Shown piece after piece: positions 26,105-54,394 of a stretch of DNA of 64,000 nucleotides; within the stretch, counting starts at the first letter, position 1; each line of letters starts with the position of its first letter. The stretch is taken from positions 82,026,001 through 82,090,000 of the forward strand of contig OZ231127.1 of NCBI GenBank assembly GCA_965153355.1, given 5' to 3'. The DNA comes from Flaccisagitta enflata. Its lineage: Eukaryota > Chaetognatha > Sagittoidea > Aphragmophora. The position numbers and the translations under genes were made by a program. The notes under the pieces were generated by a model, which was not told where the DNA came from, made no database searches, and saw nothing but the letters and a program-made list of their open reading frames with translations.

Positions 26105-29100
26105 ATGGCGTCGAATCACCATCACGTCGCGCCAGATTCCAAGAAAGATGACGAGAACAAGAAGCGGCCCTCCATTCCTAAACACTCCGTGACGTTCGTT
26201 ATCAGCTTTCATCTGGCGGTTTATTTACTGTATCGCGGGCTTAGCGGTCGATATCCGACTCCAACGAGCGTGAAAGAGGCCGAGTTACGCCCGACGTTAT
26301 TCAGCGAGGAACATGCCCACAGACATTTACTACATCTCACGTCGCTGGGACATCGACCGACGGGGAGTGAGGCGAACGAGGTTCACGCGGCGCGTTACAT
26401 ACTAGATGAGATTGGAAAGATACGTGACGCGGCGCGCCCCGTTCACTCTATCGAAGTTGACTTGCAAGAAGCATCAGGGACCTTTGATCTCGGATTTCTA
26501 AACAATTTTGTCCAGTATTATGACAACGTGAAAAACATTCTGGTGCGTTTCCAGCCGGCTAACACCCACGTTAACGACACCAACTACATTCTCATCAATT
26601 GTCATTTCGATACGGTATGTCAAAGCCCCGGCGCCAGCGACGACGCCGCCAGCTGTTGCATCATGATGGAGACGTTGCGCGCGTTGTCTTCCGCCGACGA
26701 GCCGTTCCAGCATGGCATCGTGTTTAACTTCAACGGTGCCGAGGAAAACATTCTGCAAGCGTCACATGGGTTCATCACCGACCATCCTTGGGCTAAGAAC
26801 ATAAAAGCCTTTGTCAATTTGGAGGGTGCGGGTGGCGGCGGGTGGGAGCTCTTATTTCAGTCGGGACCACAACACCCTTGGCTGCTCAAAGCTTACGCCG
26901 CTTCGGCGCCCCATCCCTTCGCTCATGCAGTCGCTCAGGATATTTTCCAAAGGTGCCAGTTAGGACTTGAGGAAATGAAGAATTATTGACGAGCTCAGTT
27001 TATCTTCCTGTCTTCCTTCCTAATTATCTTTCTATCTACTTTTCTATTTCTAAAGAATTTTCTCTCCTCTCTCCTCTTTATTTTGTATTTCTTTATTTCT
27101 ATCAACCTTTCTATTATAATTCTATATTTATATCTTTCACTCTATCATTTCTATCTCTCTAGCTATCTATCTATCTAGCTTTCTATCAATCTTTCTATCT
27201 TTATCTTTCACTCTATCAACATTTCTATCTTTCTAGCTATCTTTTTTCTGTCTACCTATCTTTGTTTCAGATTTTGTATTTGCCAGTTAATACTTGATGT
27301 TATCAAAAACTGTTGACAAGTTCAGTTCGTCTTCCTATCTTTGTTCCTATTAATCGTTTTTTCTACTTTTTTTTTTATCTTTCTACTTATCTTTGTCTAT
27401 CCTAAGGTTTATCTATCTTATCTCTCTATTTTTCTGCTTCCTCTACATCTTTCTTTCTATTAACCTTTCTGTCTACCTCTATCACCCTTGCTTTATATTT
27501 TCCTTTTTAGGCAGCGGGCCCGAAGGGGTCGATGACCTATGCTTTCACACATATAGGGGATTTTCTCCTCCTCCTCCTCCTCCTTCTACGTCCCCCCCCT
27601 CAAATCCCAGTCTTGGGGCCCACATCCCAGCCTCAAGGCCCAAATCCTAGCCTCAAGGCCTAAATCCTAGCCTGGAGGCCCAGATTTCAGTCTTGAGGCC
27701 CAAATCTCAGCCTCAATGTCAAAATCTCAGCCAAGAGGCCAAGATCCACGCCTTGAGGCCCAAATCTCAGCCTCCAGGCTAGGATTTGGGCCTTGAGGCT
27801 AGGATTTGGGCCTTGAGGCTAGAATTTGGGCCTCAAGACTGGGATGTGGACCTCAAAGACTGGGATTTGGGCCTCAAGACTGGAATTTGGGCCTCGAGAC
27901 TGGGATTTGAGTGGGGAGGGACGGAGGAGGAGAAGGAGAAAATCCCCCATATATGTGAAAGCATAGGTCATCGACCCCTTCGGGGCCGCTGGCCTGCTCC
28001 CCCCTCAACTTCAACCACAACCTACTTAGGCAGGGCACGGGTACCGCTGACCATCCAACGCTTTTGCGACTATTTTCTTTCCGTTGACTTCACTGATTAA
28101 CTTTCAGTTCACATTTTCTTACAGTCCTCATCCACCCTCAGTTACGCTCCTCATCCACCCCCCTCCCTCCCATCTCTTCACAGCGGAATCGTTCCATCCG
28201 ACACGGATTACCGCATTTACCGCGATTTCGGTCACATCCCGGGTCTCGACATCGCCTACATGGCCAACGGTTACATTTATCACACCAAATGGGACGACGT
28301 GGCGCAAATCCCGCCCGGTTGCCTTCAACGCGGCGGCGATAACATCCTCGGCTTATTGACTAACTTATTAAACTCGCCGTATGTCGTCGACCCGGGCCAG
28401 TACAAATTCGGCCAAGTGGTATTTTTCGACGTCGTCGGCCTCTTCATGATCTCCTACAGCCAACAAATTAGCCTCATTCTCAACGTCGGTTTCGGCGTCG
28501 CCGTTTTCGCCGCCATCGGCCGGAAGTTACTCGGCGGCAGGCTGAGGCGGCGTGGAAACGGCGGCGTCGTCGTTGGCGGCGGCAACGGCGTCTGTACTAC
28601 GTATACGACAACGTTGTCGATGGAAGATTACTCGGCTCCCGTCGGTCGGGATTACCTATTTCTCCTCCTCAAACATTTGGGTATCTTTCTCTTATGTTCG
28701 TCGGCGTCTATCGCCGCGCCTTTGTCCGTCGGCGCGTTGCTAAGCGGCTTTCTATTTCCGGCCGATTCTTTCGTCGGCGGCGTCTTTTTCCGTCCCATGT
28801 CGTGGTACGCGACTCCAGTCAACGCCCTCGGTCTTTTCATTCTTCCCGCCATCATCGCTTCGCTTTTCGTCGCTTCCTTCTTCACGTTTGAGACGGAATC
28901 TATTTCCTTTTCCTCTTCTTCCTCATCTTCCACGTCTTCCTCCATTTCGTCATCTTCCTCATCTTTATCTTCACTCTCATCTTCCTCTTCCTCCTCCACA
29001 TCCACATTCCGCAATCGGTGGCATTTAGCCGAGATCTCTTCCGACGCCTTGATGCTCGTCTACGCCTTTATCTTGCTGCTGCTCACTTGGCTCGGCGTTC

Positions 29101-30383
29101 TATCTTCCTACCTCTTCCTCCTCCTCACCGCTTTCCCCTTTTGCTGTCGTTACGTCCTGCGACTCACGCCGAAACGCTTTCTCGACGAGCCTTACAAATG
29201 CCTTTCGATCAAATACCTCGCCTTTATCCCTCTGACTTTGTACATGACGCAGTTGCTCGCGATGGTGTTCGATTTCTTCATCCCGATCATGGGTCGAGTT
29301 GGCGCCGAGGCGCCCGCGGACGTCGTCATCGCCTTCATGTCGGGTCTCGGCGTCACGCTGGCGTCGTCTTTATGGTTCGGCGTCGTTTTCGTCGTCGATC
29401 GGCGTCGTCATCGTCTGCTTATCGGCGTTTTGTCGGCGGCGTTTCTCGCTCATTTCGCGGCCGTGTTGTTCACGCCTTTGGGTTTCGCTTACAACATGTC
29501 TCTACCTCACCCGAAACCTCAACGGTCCATTTTACATCACGTCAACTTTATTGGTTACGACGCCGATGGTCGACCCGACCCCAATCGCTCTTCCTCCAGA
29601 CTGTGGTTTATTCCCTTTGACTTTTACGGCAAAAAGGCCTTGGAGCCTCACGTGCCGGAATTAAGGGACGATGATGACGCTCCTCATGATCCATCGAATC
29701 CATCATCATCATCATCGTCGACTTCCTCCTCGTTGCGCCGTTTGCCCGCCGGTCGAACCGCTTTGAGTACTTACGACGAAGCGGAGCCTCCAATCGGATT
29801 ATCCCGGCCGTTTTGGAACATGCCTTACTTTTTTCCGATACAGTCGATTCTGTCGGAGTCTTTCCTGCTGCCGGAAGTGCCGCCTTTTGAACCGGAAGCG
29901 CGGATCTCCCTCCAACTCGTCTCCAAAGTCGAGTTACATCCGGGAATCACGCGCGTCACTCTCGCCATCCAACCTCACGACCACACTTCCGTTTGGTTGT
30001 CGCCGCGCGTCGGTTACGTTTTGGGCAATTGGTCCGTCGGGGACGGGACGCCGAAAACATCGCATTACATTCCGAGGAGAGAAGCGGACGCCGCAGCCGC
30101 TGGTGGTGGAATCTACGGTCGATTCGGTCATTTCATCTTCTACGGTTATGGCCGGAAGCCGACGCGAGACTGGCAGTTGACGTTTGACGTGATGAGACTC
30201 GATTCCGGCGTGGATGGAGGCGCGGCGTCGAAGGGACGATCGATCGTCGACGTCAGCGTAAATCCGCATTTCTTACACGGAGACAAACGTGTGACGACGG
30301 AGATGCGGAAATTCCTCGATAAGTTGCCCGATTGGTCGTATTGCCTCGCTTGGTCCGCCGAACAGCATCTTTTGACAGTGTGA
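26105..30383 (+). CDS. ERMP1: Endoplasmic reticulum metallopeptidase 1 (M28 family)
   Basis: Two exons, 26105-26952 and 28184-30383, join AG|C in phase 2 to give 1,015 residues (human ERMP1 is 904). The start codon follows CAGATGCC. An N-terminal membrane segment (about 29-48) precedes a lumenal M28 zinc aminopeptidase domain. Candidate metal and catalytic residues are H167 and D169 in INCHFDTV, D179/D180 in GASDDAA, E213/E214 in NGAEENILQASHGF and E240; the exon junction rebuilds DIFQSGIVPSDTDYRIYRDF, and YHTKWDD supplies the last His. A multi-pass membrane region and a lumenal C-terminal domain follow, as in the family. It is expected to process peptides or proteins in the ER membrane. Oddities are a polyserine insert coded by TCC/TCT repeats (28911-28999) and a second coded by ATC-register repeats (29700). 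The intron carries a foldback element. Confidence 0.95.
27511..27992. mobile_element. Foldback element, GGGCAGCGGCCCC family, copy 3 (ERMP1 intron)
   Basis: Arms GCAGCGGGCCCGAAGGGGTC...GATGACCTATGC and the inverse GCATAGGTCATCGACCCC...GGGGCCGCTG enclose two back-to-back arrays of the 20-bp GGCCTCAAGRCTGGGATTTG minisatellite, inverted about 27779. The whole can fold on itself. It lies in the single ERMP1 intron, followed by the family's GGGCACGGGTACCGCTGACC motif (about 28036). Confidence 0.72.
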
Positions 30384-31251
30384 TGTTACACTAGAATTTA
30401 TTTCGTTTTCCTCTAAGATATCAACGTTAGTTGTTATGTACGTCCTCTTGGATACTTTTTTATACAACCAGTAGAATTTAGGGGTGATATTATTACAGCC
30501 GGATCTCAAGACAACAAACGCACGCATTTCTCTCCTCGAGCTGATGATCTACACTGTATTTGACGTTGAAATGTGATAATCATCGATACTTAAGTCTCTA
30601 GTTGTCTCTAGTTGTACAATGTACACTAGTTAATTGTTTTTCATTAATTATTTTCTTATAGCCTGCGGTGATGTTGCTCTGCAATCTGCATGCTCTATTG
30701 CTTTTTATCGCGCAAATCACTCGCGATACTCGCTATTCCAGATTCACCTCAATTTAGATTGTTATCGATCTGCACGCTTCGAGATTTCTAGTATTTATGT
30801 CTGTGAGCAAATAGTTGGGAACCAATTGCCGAGTTCATTAAACCAAGAAAGGCGTGTCGCGCATGATTGACACCCAGTACCCGTTTTATCATGATTTGCA
30901 TTTGAGAACATTACGCCTTTAAAAATCTCAAACATTGCATTACTATCTTCAAGCGACGCTTACTCGCTTAAAAGTTAAATGCGATTTATTCCAGTATCAC
31001 GTCGCTAGTCCTACATTCTTTAATCGGCAGCGTAAGTAATTAATTCACCTTGTACGGCTCTATTTACATAGATTATTGAATTTAATCCACAGGGAAGAGA
31101 ATTTTCGGTTCTTTCTCCACGGGGGGACGCTGCTGTTGGAACGGACAAAACAAAAGGGAAAAATAAATCTCATTTACACACTAGAGGGAAAGAAGCATAA
31201 ACTTTGCATTTTAACTCTTTTTGTTGAGATAAACTTTTGACAACGAAAAAT
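30384..31251. other. Intergenic: ERMP1 3' flank and IDH promoter region
   Basis: No coding exon is supported. No canonical AATAAA was found close to the ERMP1 stop. The IDH transcription start is not identifiable. Confidence 0.5.
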
Positions 31252-36356
<5,105 letters not shown>

Positions 36357-36652
36357 AGAGACAGAGCTATGAAAGCCTATTATAGTATATGAAAAGTAGA
36401 GAGGCTGCTCACGTAGATATAGAATTGTTTCCCTCCCTTGTTCTCGTGAGGGCGTTGAAGAGGTTTCGCGTTAAATATCTAGCCAAAGAAAGAGAGCGCC
36501 TTACTAATTAGCCCTTTGAGGAGGCGAATCGATAACATATCTATCTCTTGTTAATCTATCTTTTTATGCTGCGTTGAAGGTTGCCCGTTGTTGTTATCCG
36601 TATTTTTGGCCACTCTTTTCTTGTTTGTTCCGCATTTCAACGTACATAAATG

Positions 36653-36658
36653 AATAAA
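36653..36658 (+). promoter_or_regulatory. Poly(A) signal AATAAA, IDH
   Basis: Canonical hexamer about 300 bp after the IDH stop, in AT-rich sequence. Confidence 0.55.
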
Positions 36659-37408
36659 GAATCATCTCGCAATTTTACATCCATCAAGATCTGATTTCTG
36701 AAAGTTTGTTTTCACTCAATGTTTTGAGCAGTATTATTTTATTTTTCTTAATTTATTGTTCTATACTAGTACTAACAGCGAGAAAAGTACTATTTATCGT
36801 TTATACATACGAACCTGAATGTTATCGTCTTCGTCGTGCCCCATCATTAGAATTTTTCGTTACTTCTCCATCACGATTAAGTCTCCGATTCAATTTTTTG
36901 TAGTCTTACTCATCGATACGGTTTTGATGTTATTGCAACCTAGAAATGCAGTTCGAACCTCTCAGATTCTCATGGATGATCTACAAATCAAGAATTTTCC
37001 CATTCAAACACCGATACATTAGTGCGAAACTGCTAATCCATCACTTGGGGCAATGTGTTTTCTTAATCTGAATTGCAGTAACAATGCATTCACAATTCAC
37101 ATACTCATCAAAATAATGCAATGATTGGAAATAATCCGCTCACTTAAAATAACACGCGGTTATGTGGGCTAACTTATCGAATTATCAGCACGAGGGTCTA
37201 GCGACTAACGTTGAGAAAAAAACATCAATTTTGATCTCTTTGCGCTTTTCTCCGAGAAATATAAGTTATTTCATTATTATTCATGTTAGCACAAATTTCA
37301 CCGGAAAAAAAATTCCCATCTCAGATGTCTGTGACGTGATATGAAACATTGAAAACTCTCAAAAAAACACGATTAAAGAAAAAAGAGAAAAAAAAACTGA
37401 CCAGCAGC
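36659..37408. other. Intergenic, IDH to ANKFY1
   Basis: AT-rich, no gene seen. It should contain the ANKFY1 promoter and 5' UTR; no TATA box can be assigned confidently. Confidence 0.5.
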
Positions 37409-48589
<11,181 letters not shown>

Positions 48590-48713
48590 TCCGGATAACT
48601 GCCCAAAAAACTATTGGCTATTTTTTCGTTGTTTATGTGGAGGACATTGTACGCGCGGGAATAGAACTCCCCTGACAATGACTACCTTCGGCGGCTTTTG
48701 TTCCTGGACCAGG

Positions 48714-48719
48714 AATAAA
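48714..48719 (+). promoter_or_regulatory. Poly(A) signal AATAAA, ANKFY1
   Basis: Canonical hexamer about 125 bp after the ANKFY1 stop codon. Confidence 0.6.
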
Positions 48720-49156
48720 ATGCTACATTCCCTACCTGTGATCTACCCAATATTCATGTCCCCCCTGTGCCGTCATGCTGGCAGGCCAGCAAGTCAGCAA
48801 AACCAAGTCATTTATGGATGCCAATGTCCAACAAATTGTCCCCCGATTGAATCTAGTCCTTTTTACTTTTACCGATGATATATATGTATAAATACTTCCC
48901 CTTCACGGAATGGTTTTGTTGTCCTTTACTTCATGTATTAATCAAGAGATTACGTTCAACGAAACGCGAATTCAAGCGTCTGTCTTTGATCATTTTATAT
49001 CAGATCTTTCATTGGTATTTCCTATTCTTAGGCTTTCGCTTCATTTGTCTGAGTTTGCGACCTTAACGGGAAATTCTGAACTTTCGCCATGCAATACTAG
49101 TAGCCTATTAGGTGGACAAGTATCAGTCTTGAAACTGTAATTGTATCAGTAACACA
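48720..49156. other. Intergenic, ANKFY1 to the POLR1D-isoform-2-like gene
   Basis: Short AT-rich spacer with no gene seen. It presumably carries the promoter and 5' UTR of the next gene. Confidence 0.5.
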
Positions 49157-51106
49157 ATGACTACCGTCAACGGCGACGGCGACAGCGGCAGCACTTCCGA
49201 CGCGACTTCCGTCCAGCCTGACGACCCGCTGGAGGCGTTGGCGTTGGCCGAACTGTTGGAGGAATCACGCCGCGCTCAGAATCGGACTTCGACGATGGGG
49301 GCGCTGGGTTGGGCCAGACCACCGCCGCAAACCAACATTAACAAGACCTTCCTGACCAACACTTTGGTGTCGACGCGGCGCGACGTCAAACCGCCGAAAA
49401 CGCCGCCCAACGAACGACGGCGTCGGGACGATAAACGGTCGCCGAGTCCGCTGCTGCCGCTGCCGGGCAGCCGACTGAAGCTGGACGAAAGTCTGGAAAA
49501 GGAAAAGAAGCGAGTCCAGGATGAGGAGGAGAAGAAGATCAAGGAGAAAGAGGAGGAAAGGGATCGCGTGATAGAACAGCGGAGGATCGAGAGGGAGAAA
49601 CGGAGGCAGCGAGACAAAGAAGGATCGGAGGAAAGAAAAGCGGAGGAAAAGAAGAAAGAGGAGGAAAGAGATCGAGAAATCGAACGGAGGAGGGTGGAGA
49701 GGGAAAAGCGAAGGCAGAAAGAGAGGGAAGAGGCAAAAGAGAGGAAATTGGAAGAAGGGAATTACGACAAAGAGAAGGAAGAGGAAAGGGAGAAGGAAAT
49801 TGAGCGGAGGAGGATCGAAAGGGAGAAAAGGAGAGAGAAGGAAAAAGAAGAGGCGGAGGGAAGGAAAGATGGTGACGGAAAAAGGAATGATGGCGAAGAG
49901 AAAGGGAGAGATGGCGAAGAAGAAAGGAGAGATGTTGCTGATAAAAGGAGTAAGGACGATAAAAGCAAACGAGACAATAATTATTGCAAGTCACATTCTT
50001 CCAAATCACGAACTGGCTCTCGTTCGCGTTCGCCGCAGCAGCAGCAGCGGCGATATCGGCGGTCGCCGTCGTCACCGCGAAAGAAGAGATCTCGATCACG
50101 ATCCCGGTCTCAACGGCGTCATCGGTCTTCTAAGTCTTCCTCGCCTAAGAGGAGGAGAAAAAGTCGATCCAGAAGTCATTCGGTAGAAAAGCGGAAGATA
50201 AGAAATGTAAGCCGATCGAGATCTCCTTCCGTTGACAGACGAGAGAGGAGAAAGGGGAGAAGTGAGTCTGGGTCATGTTCTCAAGATAGACAAGAGAGGA
50301 GGAAGAGGAGGAGTGAGTCTGAAGGATCATCTTCCAGAAAAGACGGAGAGAAAAGGCGAAAACGAGACGAACGTCCGAGTAAAGACGAGCGTCGCGACAA
50401 GTCAAAAGATCGCAAGGAAATGCGGAATGGAGACGATAATAAACAAGACAAGAAATCCGAGGAGAAAATGAAGAGGAAGGGTCGTGACTCTGAGGAGGAA
50501 GAGATGACTGAAGACAATAACAAATCGAAAAGGAGAAAAGAAACAAATGACGATGAGGAAAATGACGACGCAAGGAATGGGTCTCCCGCTGAAGATCATG
50601 TCTCTCGGGCAGAAAAAAAGAAGAAAAAGAAGGAAAGCTCTGAGAAAGAGCACAAAAAGACGAAGAAGAAGAAAAAGAAAAACAAGAAGCATAAGAAGGA
50701 ACGTCGACGCAGCGACAAAGGAGAAACTGACGACGCGAGCGGTGACGACGATGAGGAGCCGCGAAAATCCGTGATAGACAATAACGAGGTCGACAGAGAT
50801 GGCGCTCCATCGCCAAATAACGTCAATGATGACGATGAAGAGGAAACGAAAAATGAAGAGGCTGAGCCTAGAGATAGTGACAAGAAAGATCGGAATGGCG
50901 AAGCTGCAGACATGGAGCAGGAGGGGGAGAAGGGAGATAAAGGGGAAGAGGAGGAGGAGGAGGGCAAAACGGACTCTGAACTCAGAAATGGGGATTGCGA
51001 CGATCGCGACAGCAGCGAGAGGAATGATGACACTAACGACAGCTCAAGTATTCTCGTTGAAGGCAATGAACAATACACAGGGTGGCGAAAGCTAAAAACT
51101 TTTTAG
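49157..51106 (+). CDS. Charged RS/RE-rich protein with POLR1D isoform-2-like N-terminus
   Basis: Single-exon frame of 649 residues from ATG in CACAATGACTACC. Residues about 30-78 (ALALAELLEESRRAQNRTST, MGALGWARPP, NKTFLTNTLVSTR) match the pattern of human POLR1D isoform 2 (EELLKEAKRGK, TMGPMGW, NKRFLINTI). That protein shares a locus with an RNA polymerase I/III subunit but is a different product. The rest is low complexity: E/R/K helical repeats (RRRIEREKRR, several copies), an SR/RS block near 290-390, then K- and D/E-rich tails with nuclear-localisation-like runs. A nuclear, RNA-processing-associated role is an inference from composition only. The last nine residues (TGWRKLKTF) are coded by a transposon inserted at 51078. 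Without it the frame would continue 37 codons past the insertion to a stop at 51861. Confidence 0.8.
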   Translation: MTTVNGDGDSGSTSDATSVQPDDPLEALALAELLEESRRAQNRTSTMGALGWARPPPQTNINKTFLTNTLVSTRRDVKPPKTPPNERRRRDDKRSPSPLLPLPGSRLKLDESLEKEKKRVQDEEEKKIKEKEEERDRVIEQRRIEREKRRQRDKEGSEERKAEEKKKEEERDREIERRRVEREKRRQKEREEAKERKLEEGNYDKEKEEEREKEIERRRIEREKRREKEKEEAEGRKDGDGKRNDGEEKGRDGEEERRDVADKRSKDDKSKRDNNYCKSHSSKSRTGSRSRSPQQQQRRYRRSPSSPRKKRSRSRSRSQRRHRSSKSSSPKRRRKSRSRSHSVEKRKIRNVSRSRSPSVDRRERRKGRSESGSCSQDRQERRKRRSESEGSSSRKDGEKRRKRDERPSKDERRDKSKDRKEMRNGDDNKQDKKSEEKMKRKGRDSEEEEMTEDNNKSKRRKETNDDEENDDARNGSPAEDHVSRAEKKKKKKESSEKEHKKTKKKKKKNKKHKKERRRSDKGETDDASGDDDEEPRKSVIDNNEVDRDGAPSPNNVNDDDEEETKNEEAEPRDSDKKDRNGEAADMEQEGEKGDKGEEEEEEGKTDSELRNGDCDDRDSSERNDDTNDSSSILVEGNEQYTGWRKLKTF

Positions 51107-51744
51107 CAACTTTTTAGCAACTTTTTAGCAGCTTTTTAGCAACTTTTTAGCAAGCTAAAAATTTTAGCAGGAATTTTTCTAAAATTTTTAGCAAAATTTT
51201 AGCACTTTTTTGCAAAAATTTTGCTAAAAAGTTTTTTTTTTGAAAATTTTGCTAAAAAGTTTTTAGCTAAAAAGTTAAGCTAAAAAGCTAAAAAGTTTGC
51301 TAAAAAGTTGCTAAAAAGTTGCTAAAAAGTTTGCTAAAAAGTTGCTAAAAAGTTGCTAAAGAGTTGCTAAAAAGTTGCTAAAAAGTTGTTAAAAAGTTTG
51401 CTAAAAAGTTTTTTGCTAAGATGCTTCTAGCTAAAATCTTTTTAGCAACTTTTTAGCAATTCTTGTTTTAGCAAGGTTCAAACCTGAAACTTTTTAGCAT
51501 TTTTGGGCTTTTAGCAGTTTTTATTTTAGCAATTCTTGACCAGTATTGAAGATTTTAGCAATTTTAAAAAGTGCTAAAAACTTTTTAGCAGGAAAATTTT
51601 TGCTAAAAACTTTTTAGTAGGAAAATTTTTGCTAAAAACTTTTTAGCGGTTCCCCTTAATGAAAATCTGTGCTAAAAAGTTGCTAAAAAGCTGCTGAAAA
51701 GTTGCTAAAAAGTTGCTAAAAAGTTTTTAGCTTTCGCCACCCTG
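51078..51744. mobile_element. 667-bp TIR element in coding sequence; possible introner
   Basis: Starts CAGGGTGGCGAAAGCTAAAA and ends with its inverse. The inverted repeat continues through tandem CTTTTTAGCAA units, so the whole element is a foldback of GCTAAAAAGTT repeats. It is flanked by AATACA (51072-51077 and 51745-51750), a 6-bp target duplication. It sits inside the last codons of the upstream gene. GT at 51082 and AG at 51750-51751 would define a 670-bp intron that rejoins the frame. It has no transposase. Confidence 0.85.
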
Positions 51745-51863
51745 AATACAGCGCAAATAAACCAGCAAAGACAATCTCACCGACGAGCGAAATCCACGAT
51801 GAGAATGACGTGACAAAGGAGACTAATAACTCGTCCGAAAACAAGATACCAGAATCATCATAA

Positions 51864-52241
51864 CGTTTACTTTGGCTTTGTGCAGCCCTTTCTATCACGT
51901 ATCCGAATGTCGTCGTCATGCACGTTTAGACATAGATGCATACACGAGTTTCATATTATTTTCACTCTGAAAAGGAAAAAAAAACATGGATTGATCGACC
52001 GTTACTCACATATTTCGCAATTCAACCGATGAATTTGGTTTTGAAATGAAATATTTTCCATTATTAATTTGTTTGTTTACCTTTACTTTTGTTAGGCTGG
52101 CTATCAGCGATGTATCAAAGAGCGGGATATAGGGGAAAATGTTCTGTAGTGACTCTAAACTCTCTCTCCAAATTGTCAAAATTCAGTTTTGACTAATGTG
52201 ACTTGTGATAAAAAAAAGGTTCCAAAATATCAATTATCAAA
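51864..52241. other. Intergenic spacer
   Basis: AT-rich sequence after the ancestral stop of the upstream gene. No gene seen. It leads to the ATG of the membrane protein. Confidence 0.5.
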
Positions 52242-54354
52242 ATGATGAGATCCGTTTCAGACTCGGACAGCGACGGTTCATTCTTGGACTCTCAACCGGC
52301 CAGTCCTATTTCTCTCTCTCCCAACGATTCTGGGTTACAATTGGACAATGAAGGCGACTCTTTGCAACGTCGTTTAATACGAGATGACATCGATTCCAAT
52401 GCCGTCGGCGCCGCGGTTTTTGAGCGGCGTCATCTTCGGCGTCACGACGAGGATACTGAATCGTCATCCAAGTACAATCCAACCGTTCTCGGCGCCGGCG
52501 AGATGAGAACCTTCGACTTAACCAAATACGACGTTGACGAGCCATTCCGCTACGACGCCGTCATCGCGACCGCCTTCGTCCCGACTTTCTGCTTGGCTCT
52601 GGGTTTTGTCGACGGCGAACATTTCCTCCTACTTTTAGGCGCCGGCTGTGGAATATCGCGTCTTTTACTCGACGCCGGTTTTGAAATTCGCGCCTTTGTC
52701 GTCGCCGTCGTCACTTTCTTCCTCCTCCAATTCTCCCTCTTATTCTCCGCTTTGCCGTTGATATGGACTTCCGTTTCTTACTTCTTCCTCCTTATCTTCT
52801 TCAACGCCTTCGCCATATTGAGCGCCTTTTGGATCTTCCTCCACTTCCGGTGTTTCCGGCGGTTCGACGCCGAACTGACGATTGTCTTGGAAAAGGTCCT
52901 CTTCGCGGCGTTTCCCTCGACGGCGTTGGCCATTCAAAGTTGGATGTTCGTCAATTTCACGGCCACTCCGGCGTTTCTTCCTTACTTCCTGTTAGTCGTC
53001 GGATTCGTCTACGCCCAACTTTTCCTCGCCATTCGTCCTTCGTCGTTTTGGCGTCGGAAATTGACGCCGACTGACGATAACGACGCCGCTGGTGACGTCA
53101 ACAACGGCCTTCCACCTCTAGTCCTGCCGGCCGAACTAGTATTAATCGCCTCGGCTCTTTTTTCCTTCGTCCCCGCCGTTTTCTTCCTAATCATCCATCC
53201 CGCGACGGACGGAGTCATCGACTGGAGTTTCTACCTTCGATTCTGTTTCCTCCTTTCCATCGGCATCTTTTGCGCCTCTTTGTTCTTCGCCGTCAACGAT
53301 GTCGTTTCCTACTTGACTTATTTGGATTTGACGGCTCGTCAAATTCGCACCGTCAAACTCATTTCCGGCGGGAATTCTCTTCTCTGCGGTTATCTTTGGA
53401 CGGTCAACGCGTTGTCGTCCACTTTTTCCGGCGTTTGGTTACCTTGGTTGCCGTTGTTCGCCTGCGTTCACGTCGGCATCGGCGCCGCCGCCGCCACGCA
53501 AAAGATGGCCGCCGATCGACGCCACGCCGTCAAATTATCGCTCGTCGCGGGAGTCGTCTTCTGCTTGGCCTACGCCGCTTTCTTCTTTCAATTCCCGCTT
53601 TTGCGACGCGCCCGCGGACTCGTCTTTCACTTTGGCAGCCTGACCGTGCCCATTTCCGCCTTCATCCTCATCCTCTTCCTCCTTTCCGTCTGCAGCGCCG
53701 GCTTAGTCATCCAACCGCTCCTCGTTACTCGTCGTTTCATCCCTCCCGTCTTTGTTTGTTGCGTCGTCATTCTCCAAGCTTATTTATTTCATTTCGCCGA
53801 AATGCTGTTGTTCCTCTACGACGTGTATCCCTACGTCGGCGTGCTGATCAGCGCCGCGCTGTTTGCGTTACTGTATTACCGGATGTATCGCGTGGAATCA
53901 TTATCGTCAGCCTCTTCCTCCGTTTGGACGACCATCGGCGTTTGGATCGGCCTCAGTCTGGCTCTCTCCAAAGTCTACTTCGCGTCTCTCATGCATTTCG
54001 ATGGTGAAACGGACGAAGAAAGTTTTTTACGATTTACCCTCGTTTTTGTCGTCATCGCCGGCGTCTCGGGTCTCGCACTTTTCGCTGACAGGATGAAAGG
54101 ACTTTGGAACACATCGTCATCATCATCATCGTCGTCGTCGTCGTCAGTTTGCGACAAACGTCTGTTGATACCACCCGCGTTGATTTTACAATTAGCCGCC
54201 CATTTTGTATTCATTCGACCTCTATGGACGAGACTATTTGAGATGGACTATATGACTTTCGCTGATTCCCTTTCCATACACATGCTGTTAACCGGTATCA
54301 TCGTCAAAACGCTGTTTCCCGATGAACTGCCTCTTGTCTTTTATTCGGACGACG

Positions 54355-54394
<40 letters not shown>

